From contig NZ_JACGWZ010000004.1 in NCBI RefSeq assembly GCF_014137975.1, positions 462,537 through 526,536 on the forward strand: a DNA stretch of 64,000 bases, in the 5' to 3' direction. This DNA is from Halosaccharopolyspora lacisalsi (lineage in GTDB: Bacteria > Actinomycetota > Actinomycetes > Mycobacteriales > Pseudonocardiaceae). Both the position numbers and the translations under genes were made by a program. Positions 56,065-64,000 of the stretch are shown piece after piece; position 1 is the stretch's first letter, and each line of letters opens with the position of its first letter. A model generated the notes under the pieces. That model was not told the origin of the DNA and did no database searches. It was given only the letters and a program-made list of their open reading frames with translations.

Positions 56065-56103
56065 TTGATTGATATTGCATGTTGGTGCATAATCATCCAT
56101 ATG
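56065..56103 (+). promoter_or_regulatory. argC promoter with overlapping ARG box; leaderless start
   Basis: TTGATT at 56065-56070 and CATAAT at 56088-56093 are a -35/-10 pair with a 17-base spacer. The predicted transcription start is seven bases on, at 56101, which is the A of the argC ATG, so argC is probably translated from a leaderless mRNA. An ARG-box-like element, TTGCATGTTGGTGCATAA at 56075-56092, overlaps the -10. The repressor is encoded by argR in the same operon. The box is a match by half-site pattern (TGCATA/TTGCAT), not a tested site. Confidence 0.65.
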
Positions 56104-57126
56104 ACGGTACGAGTTGCGGTCGCCGGGGCGAGCGGTTATGCGGGCGGGGAGCTGCTGCGCTTGCTGCTGTCCCATCCCGAGGTGGAAGTCGGGGCGCTGA
56201 CGGCCGGTGGGAACGCGGGCAGCACGTTGGGGGAACATCACCCGAACCTGCTGCCGCTGGCCGATCGCGTGCTGGCCGAGACCTCCGTGGGCGAGCTCTC
56301 CGGCCACGACGTGGTGTTCCTGGCCCTGCCGCACGGACACTCCGGGGCGATCGCGGCCGAGCTGACCGACAGCGTCGTCATCGACTGCGGCGCCGACCAT
56401 CGGCTCAACGACCCCGCGGACTGGCACCACTGGTACGGCGGTGAGCACCCGGGCACCTGGCCCTACGGCGTCCCCGAACTGCCCGGTGGGCGCGAGAAGC
56501 TGCGCGAGGCGACCCGAGTCGCCGTGCCCGGTTGTTTCCCGACCGTGTCGTCACTGGCGATGGCTCCGGCGTTGGCCGCCGGACTCGTCGACCCCGACGT
56601 GGTGGTCGTGGCCATGACCGGCACTTCGGGCGCCGGCCGGGCGCTCAAGCCGCATCTGCTGTCGGCCGAGGTGATGGGGTCGGCGAGCGTGTACGGCGTG
56701 GGGGGCGCTCACCGTCACACCCCCGAGATGATCCAGAACCTCTCCGCGGCGGCGGACGAGTCGGTGGCGGTGTCCTTCACACCGGTGCTGGCCCCCATGG
56801 CTCGGGGCATCCTGGCGACTTGCAGTGCACCGCTGCGCGACGATGTCGACGCGCGGACCGCTCACGAGGCTTACCTGGACGCCTACGCCGACGAACCCTT
56901 CGTGCACGTGCTGCCCGAGGGGGTCTGGCCGCAGACCTCGGCCACTCTGGGGGCCAACACCGTGCACCTCCAGGTCACCGTCGACGCCGAAGCCGGCCGA
57001 CTGGTCGCGGTGGGAGCCGAGGACAACCTCACCAAGGGCACCGCCGGCGGCGCCCTCCAGTGCATGAACCTCGCGCTCGGTCTGACGGAGACCACCGGGC
57101 TGCCGACCGCGGGGGTCGCTCCATGA
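56101..57126 (+). CDS. argC: N-acetyl-gamma-glutamyl-phosphate reductase
   Basis: ArgC (341 aa) reduces N-acetylglutamyl phosphate with NADPH, the third step to arginine. The Rossmann motif [20 protein letters not shown] opens the protein, and the catalytic Cys lies in [22 protein letters not shown] and the C-terminal [17 protein letters not shown] are typical. The start is the ATG at 56101 with no ribosome-binding site, which fits a leaderless mRNA. Upstream codons in frame (from 56038) precede the promoter and are rejected. The ACT-protein gene overlaps its stop (ATGA). Confidence 0.97.
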   Translation: MTVRVAVAGASGYAGGELLRLLLSHPEVEVGALTAGGNAGSTLGEHHPNLLPLADRVLAETSVGELSGHDVVFLALPHGHSGAIAAELTDSVVIDCGADHRLNDPADWHHWYGGEHPGTWPYGVPELPGGREKLREATRVAVPGCFPTVSSLAMAPALAAGLVDPDVVVVAMTGTSGAGRALKPHLLSAEVMGSASVYGVGGAHRHTPEMIQNLSAAADESVAVSFTPVLAPMARGILATCSAPLRDDVDARTAHEAYLDAYADEPFVHVLPEGVWPQTSATLGANTVHLQVTVDAEAGRLVAVGAEDNLTKGTAGGALQCMNLALGLTETTGLPTAGVAP

Positions 57127-57548
57127 CGGGACTGACCGTGCGTTGGCACGACGAACAGCTGGCGGTGGGGCTGGTGCCGAGCTCGGCGGCACCGGTCGAG
57201 CTCGGAGAAGCCCCCATCAGGGCGCGCCTGAGCACGGCGGAGGGTGACACGATCGTGTTCGCCTACCGCGCCACCATCGACGTCGAGACGCGCACCGGAG
57301 CGGACCTCCACATCGAGGGACCGTTTCGTGCTCTGGAGGTCCAGGGGCCGCTGGACTTCTCACTCACGGGCATCCTGGCGAGCCTGCTGGCCCCGTTGGC
57401 CGAGGCGGAGATCAGCGTGTTCACGCTCTCCACCTTCGACACCGACTGGGTGCTCGTCCCCGCCGCGCTGACCGGCGCGGCGACCAGTGCACTGACCGCG
57501 GCCGGGCACACCGTCAGCGCGGGTGCCGAGTACGAGGAGTCTCAATGA
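57123..57548 (+). CDS. ACT-domain protein of the CASTOR-like family inside the arginine operon
   Basis: The 141-aa protein has the late ACT-domain signature [20 protein letters not shown] in which the DTDWVLV strand is typical, preceded by an N-terminal region and [19 protein letters not shown]. This is the ACT_7/CASTOR-type family, whose eukaryotic member CASTOR1 binds arginine. The ATG at 57123 overlaps the argC stop and its own stop overlaps the argJ ATG (ATGA at 57545), so it is translated as part of the operon. A ligand-sensing or regulatory role, with arginine as the obvious candidate, is an inference. Confidence 0.85.
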   Translation: MTGLTVRWHDEQLAVGLVPSSAAPVELGEAPIRARLSTAEGDTIVFAYRATIDVETRTGADLHIEGPFRALEVQGPLDFSLTGILASLLAPLAEAEISVFTLSTFDTDWVLVPAALTGAATSALTAAGHTVSAGAEYEESQ

Positions 57549-58705
57549 GCGTGACCGGCCCCGCCGGTTTCCGGGCCGCGGGAGTGCCCGCGGGAATCAA
57601 GGCCGGGGATGCCCGTGACCTGGCGCTGATCGTCAACGACGGGCCGCACGACAGCGCGGCGGGCGTGTTCACGACCAACAAGGTCCGCGCCGCCCCGGTG
57701 TTGTGGTCGCAGCAGGTCCTGCACGAACGCAGGCTTCGCGCCGTGGTGCTCAACTCCGGTGGAGCCAACGCCTGCACGGGGCCGGAAGGCTTCCAGGACA
57801 CTCATGCCACGGCGGAGCGGGTCGGCGAGGCGCTGGGCATCGGCGCGATCGGCGTGGCGGTGTGCTCGACGGGGCTGATCGGTCAACGGTTGCCGATGGA
57901 GGCCGTTCTCCCCGGCGTGGACAAGGCGGCAGCGGCCCTGGAGGGGAGCGAGCAGGCGGCCACCGATGCCGCGACGGCGGTGTTGACCACCGACAGCCTC
58001 CCCAAGCAGGCACAGGCCACGCATCCCGACGGATGGTCGATCGGTGGTCTCGTCAAGGGCGCGGGGATGCTCGCGCCGAACCTCGCCACGATGCTCGGTG
58101 TCCTCACCACCGACGCCGTGATCGACGGGGACGCGCTCGACGCCGCCCTGCGCCGCGCGAGCCGGACCACCTTCGACCGGATCGACGTCGACGGCGGCAC
58201 CTCCACCAACGACACCGTGCTGGTGCTGGCTTCCGGTGCTTCCGGGGTGTCGCCCTCCCACGAGGAGTTCGCCGAACTGCTCACCACCGTCAGCGGTGAC
58301 CTCGTGCGCCGGCTCCAGCACGACGCCGAGGGCGCGACGAAGGCCGTCGACATCACGGTGCGGGGAGCGGTCAGCGAGGACGACGCGGTACGCATCGGCC
58401 GTGTCGTGGCCGAGGACAACCTGGTCTCCACGGCGCTGTTCGGCTCGGACCCGAACTGGGGCCGCATCGCGATGGCGCTGGGCAGGACACCGGCCGAGGT
58501 CGACGTCGGCAAGGCCGAGATCGCGGTCAACGGAGTCACCCTCTACGCCGGCGGTACGCCAGTGGCCGAGCGGGACTCGGTCGACCTCTCCGGGCGTGAC
58601 GTCGAGATCCTGATCGACCTGCACCTCGGTGAGCACACGGCGACGATCCTGACCACCGACCTGTCCCACGACTACGTCGAAGAGAACAGCGCCTACTCGT
58701 CATGA
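57545..58705 (+). CDS. argJ: Bifunctional glutamate N-acetyltransferase/ornithine acetyltransferase
   Basis: ArgJ (386 aa) recycles the acetyl group from N-acetylornithine to glutamate and can also start the pathway from acetyl-CoA. The self-cleavage site is within [14 protein letters not shown], just before Thr. The N-terminal [16 protein letters not shown] and the later [19 protein letters not shown] and [16 protein letters not shown] are typical. The start overlaps the ACT gene, and argB begins four bases before its stop, so the chain continues. Confidence 0.97.
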   Translation: MSVTGPAGFRAAGVPAGIKAGDARDLALIVNDGPHDSAAGVFTTNKVRAAPVLWSQQVLHERRLRAVVLNSGGANACTGPEGFQDTHATAERVGEALGIGAIGVAVCSTGLIGQRLPMEAVLPGVDKAAAALEGSEQAATDAATAVLTTDSLPKQAQATHPDGWSIGGLVKGAGMLAPNLATMLGVLTTDAVIDGDALDAALRRASRTTFDRIDVDGGTSTNDTVLVLASGASGVSPSHEEFAELLTTVSGDLVRRLQHDAEGATKAVDITVRGAVSEDDAVRIGRVVAEDNLVSTALFGSDPNWGRIAMALGRTPAEVDVGKAEIAVNGVTLYAGGTPVAERDSVDLSGRDVEILIDLHLGEHTATILTTDLSHDYVEENSAYSS

Positions 58706-59630
58706 CCACGCATCCCCCCACCGACGACAGGATCGCCACCGCCGCCGAGAAAGCGGGTGTGCTGACCGAGGCCCTGCCGTGGCTCGAACGGTTCCACGGC
58801 GCCACGGTCGTGATCAAGTACGGCGGCAACGCGATGACCGACGACACCCTCAAGCGGGCCTTCGCCGAGGACATGGTGTTCCTGCGGCTGGCCGGGCTGC
58901 GCCCGGTCGTCGTGCACGGCGGTGGTCCCCAGATCACCACCATGCTCGACCGCCTGGGCATGGAGGGGGAGTTCCGCGGCGGACTGCGGGTGACCTCTCC
59001 CGATGTGATGGACGTCGTGCGCATGGTCCTGGTCGGCCAGGTCGGCCGCGAACTCGTCGGGCTGATCAACCAGCACGGTCCGCACGCGGTGGGGATGTCC
59101 GGTGAGGACGCGCACCTGTTCACGGCGGCACGCCGTGGCGCTGTGGTCGACGGCGAAGAAGTGGACGTGGGGCTGGTCGGTGACGTCGCCTCGGTGAATC
59201 CGGAGGCCGTCCTCGACCTGATCGGTGCGGGACGGATCCCGGTCGTTTCCACGGTGGCCCCGGACGCCGACGGAGTGGTGCACAACGTCAACGCCGACAC
59301 GGCGGCCGGTGCCCTGGCGGTCGCGCTCGAAGCGGAGAAACTCGTGGTCCTCACCGACGTCGAGGGCCTCTACACAGACTGGCCCGACCGGAGTTCCCTG
59401 GTCCCGCGCCTGGACGCCGACCGGCTGGAACGGCTGCTGCCCGGGCTCGCCTCCGGCATGGTCCCGAAGATGGAGGCCTGCCTCCGGGCCGTCCGCGGTG
59501 GAGTCCCGCGGGCCCACGTGATCGACGGCAGGCTCGCCCACTCGGTCCTGCTCGAAGTCTTCACCAGTGCCGGTGTCGGCACGATGGTCACGCCCTCCGG
59601 CGCCGCGACCGAGGAAAGGAACGAGGACTG

Positions 59631-59631
<1 letters not shown>
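58702..59631 (+). CDS. argB: Acetylglutamate kinase
   Basis: ArgB (309 aa) phosphorylates N-acetylglutamate, the usual point of arginine feedback inhibition. The sequence has [20 protein letters not shown], then [18 protein letters not shown] and [20 protein letters not shown], and [23 protein letters not shown] sequence, here [19 protein letters not shown]. The ATG overlaps the argJ stop. The long hydrophilic N-terminal helix before VIKYGGN is the extension seen in arginine-sensitive hexameric forms. Confidence 0.97.
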
Positions 59632-62302
<2,671 letters not shown>

Positions 62303-62310
<8 letters not shown>

Positions 62311-63499
62311 ACGGGTCGTACTGGCCTACTCCGGTGGCCTGGACACCTCCGTGGCCATCGGTTGGATCGCCGAGGAAACCGGCGCCGAGGTCATCGCAGT
62401 GGCGGTGGACGTCGGCCAGGGCGGCGAAGACCTGGACACCGTGCGCAAGCGGGCACTGGAGTGCGGCGCGGTGGAAGCCGTCGTCGCCGACGCGCGCGAG
62501 GAGTACGCCTCCCAGTACTGCCTTCCCGCCCTGCAGGCGAACGCGTTGTACATGGACCGCTACCCGCTGGTCTCCGCGCTGTCGCGGCCGCTGATCGCCA
62601 AGCACCTCACCGACGCGGCGAAGGAGCACGGCGCCACCACCGTGTCGCACGGTTGCACCGGCAAGGGCAACGACCAGGTGCGTTTCGAGGTCGGCATCGG
62701 TGCGCTGGACCCGGAACTCAAGGTCATGGCACCGGTCCGGGACTTCGCCTGGACCAGGGAGAAGGCCATCTCCTGGGCCGAGGGCCGCGGGCTGCCGATC
62801 GACGTGAACAAGAAGTCGCCCTACTCGATCGACCAGAACGTCTGGGGTCGGGCGGTGGAGACCGGCTTCCTGGAGGACATCTGGAACGCCCCGGTCGAGG
62901 ACGTCTACTCCTACACGGCCGATCCCGCCGTGCCCCGTGACGCCGACGAACTGGTCATCACCTTCGACAAGGGCGTTCCGGTGGCCATCGACGGCGAGAC
63001 CGTGACGATGCTCCAGGCCATCGAGCAGCTCAACCGGCGTGCGGGCGCCCAGGGGGTCGGCCGGTTGGACATGGTCGAGGACCGGCTGGTCGGCATCAAG
63101 AGCCGTGAGATCTACGAGGCCCCCGGAGCGCTGGCGCTGATCAACGCCCACCAGGAGCTGGAGGACGTGACCCTGGAGCGCGACCTGGCGCGGTTCAAGC
63201 GCACGGTCGGCCAGCGCTGGGGCGAACTGGTCTACGACGGCCTGTGGTTCTCCCCGCTCAAGAAGTCCCTCGACGCGTTCGTCGCCGATTCCCAGCAGCA
63301 CGTCAGCGGTGACATCCGGATGACGCTGCAGGGGGGCCGGGCCGTGGTGACCGGAAGGCACAGCGAGCAGTCGCTGTACGACTTCAACCTCGCCACCTAC
63401 GACGAGGGCGACACCTTCGACCAGGGCATGGCCAAGGGATTCGTGCAGTTGTGGGGCCTTCCCAGCAAGATCGCCGCCAAGCGCGAGCAGCGCGGCTGA
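62303..63499 (+). CDS. argG: Argininosuccinate synthase
   Basis: ArgG (398 aa) joins citrulline and aspartate using ATP. The PP-loop [20 protein letters not shown] and the citrulline/aspartate region [17 protein letters not shown], together with [20 protein letters not shown], are diagnostic. The ATG at 62303 overlaps the argR stop by eight bases and has AAGGAGC seven bases upstream inside argR. It is followed by a perfect long hairpin before argH. Confidence 0.97.

Positions 63500-64000
<501 letters not shown>

Noticed and set aside
56038..56100. Upstream in-frame codons for argC
   Set aside because: They precede the promoter -10 and would be outside the transcript. The ATG at 56101 fits the family N-terminus.

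Overview
The window is a 64 kb piece of a high-GC actinomycete chromosome. The codon bias, the frequent GTG starts, the mycothiol-linked DinB-type proteins, a DprE2-like reductase, a dasABCD-type chitobiose locus and the argCJBDFRGH order all fit the Pseudonocardiales (Saccharopolyspora or Actinopolyspora-like). That placement is an inference, because no rRNA is present. I saw no insertion sequence, prophage, CRISPR array, tRNA or rRNA.

Layout. 1-3.2 kb: the end of an MFS exporter, a FadR-type regulator, and a crotonase plus a phosphotriesterase-like amidohydrolase. 3.2-7.2 kb: small conserved genes (DUF2795, pterin dehydratase) and a large GT-C-like membrane protein. 7.3-10.5 kb: a cobalamin riboswitch driving a three-gene BtuFCD-type ABC importer. 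10.5-11.4 kb: an SRPBCC protein and a DUF2218 gene behind a perfect 42-bp palindrome with a DtxR/IdeR-like core. 11.7-17.7 kb: gltBD (glutamate synthase). 17.9-24 kb: pdxH and a run of single housekeeping or unknown genes. 24.2-27 kb: uvrA. 27.3-32.9 kb: a GH2 enzyme, a NarL-type two-component pair and a J-domain/NERD protein.

32.9-45.7 kb is the most interesting region. A dasABCD-type operon (amino-sugar binding protein, two permeases, GH20 hexosaminidase, no ATPase) sits next to a Tat-exported lactonase, a GntP permease, an N-acyl-D-amino-acid deacylase family enzyme, a PLP deaminase, a KDG-kinase-like PfkB enzyme, an IclR regulator and RidA. Together they can be read as a route from chitobiose/GlcNAc through N-acetylglucosaminate and glucosaminate to 2-keto-3-deoxygluconate and its 6-phosphate. 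Two DasR-like (dre) sites and a separate GTTGC repeat operator support co-regulation. The pathway is an inference from gene content.

45.7-54 kb: infC-rpmI-rplT-trmH-pheST translation genes with two non-canonical starts (ATC for infC, CTG for the methyltransferase), then a PucR regulator. 54.1-55.9 kb: a DadA-like oxidoreductase translationally chained to two very small ORFs, closed by a clear terminator. 56.1 kb to the end: argC-(ACT protein)-argJBDFRG-argH, driven by a promoter whose predicted start site coincides with the argC ATG (leaderless) and which overlaps an ARG box. A CASTOR-like ACT-domain gene is built into this operon. argH runs off the window.
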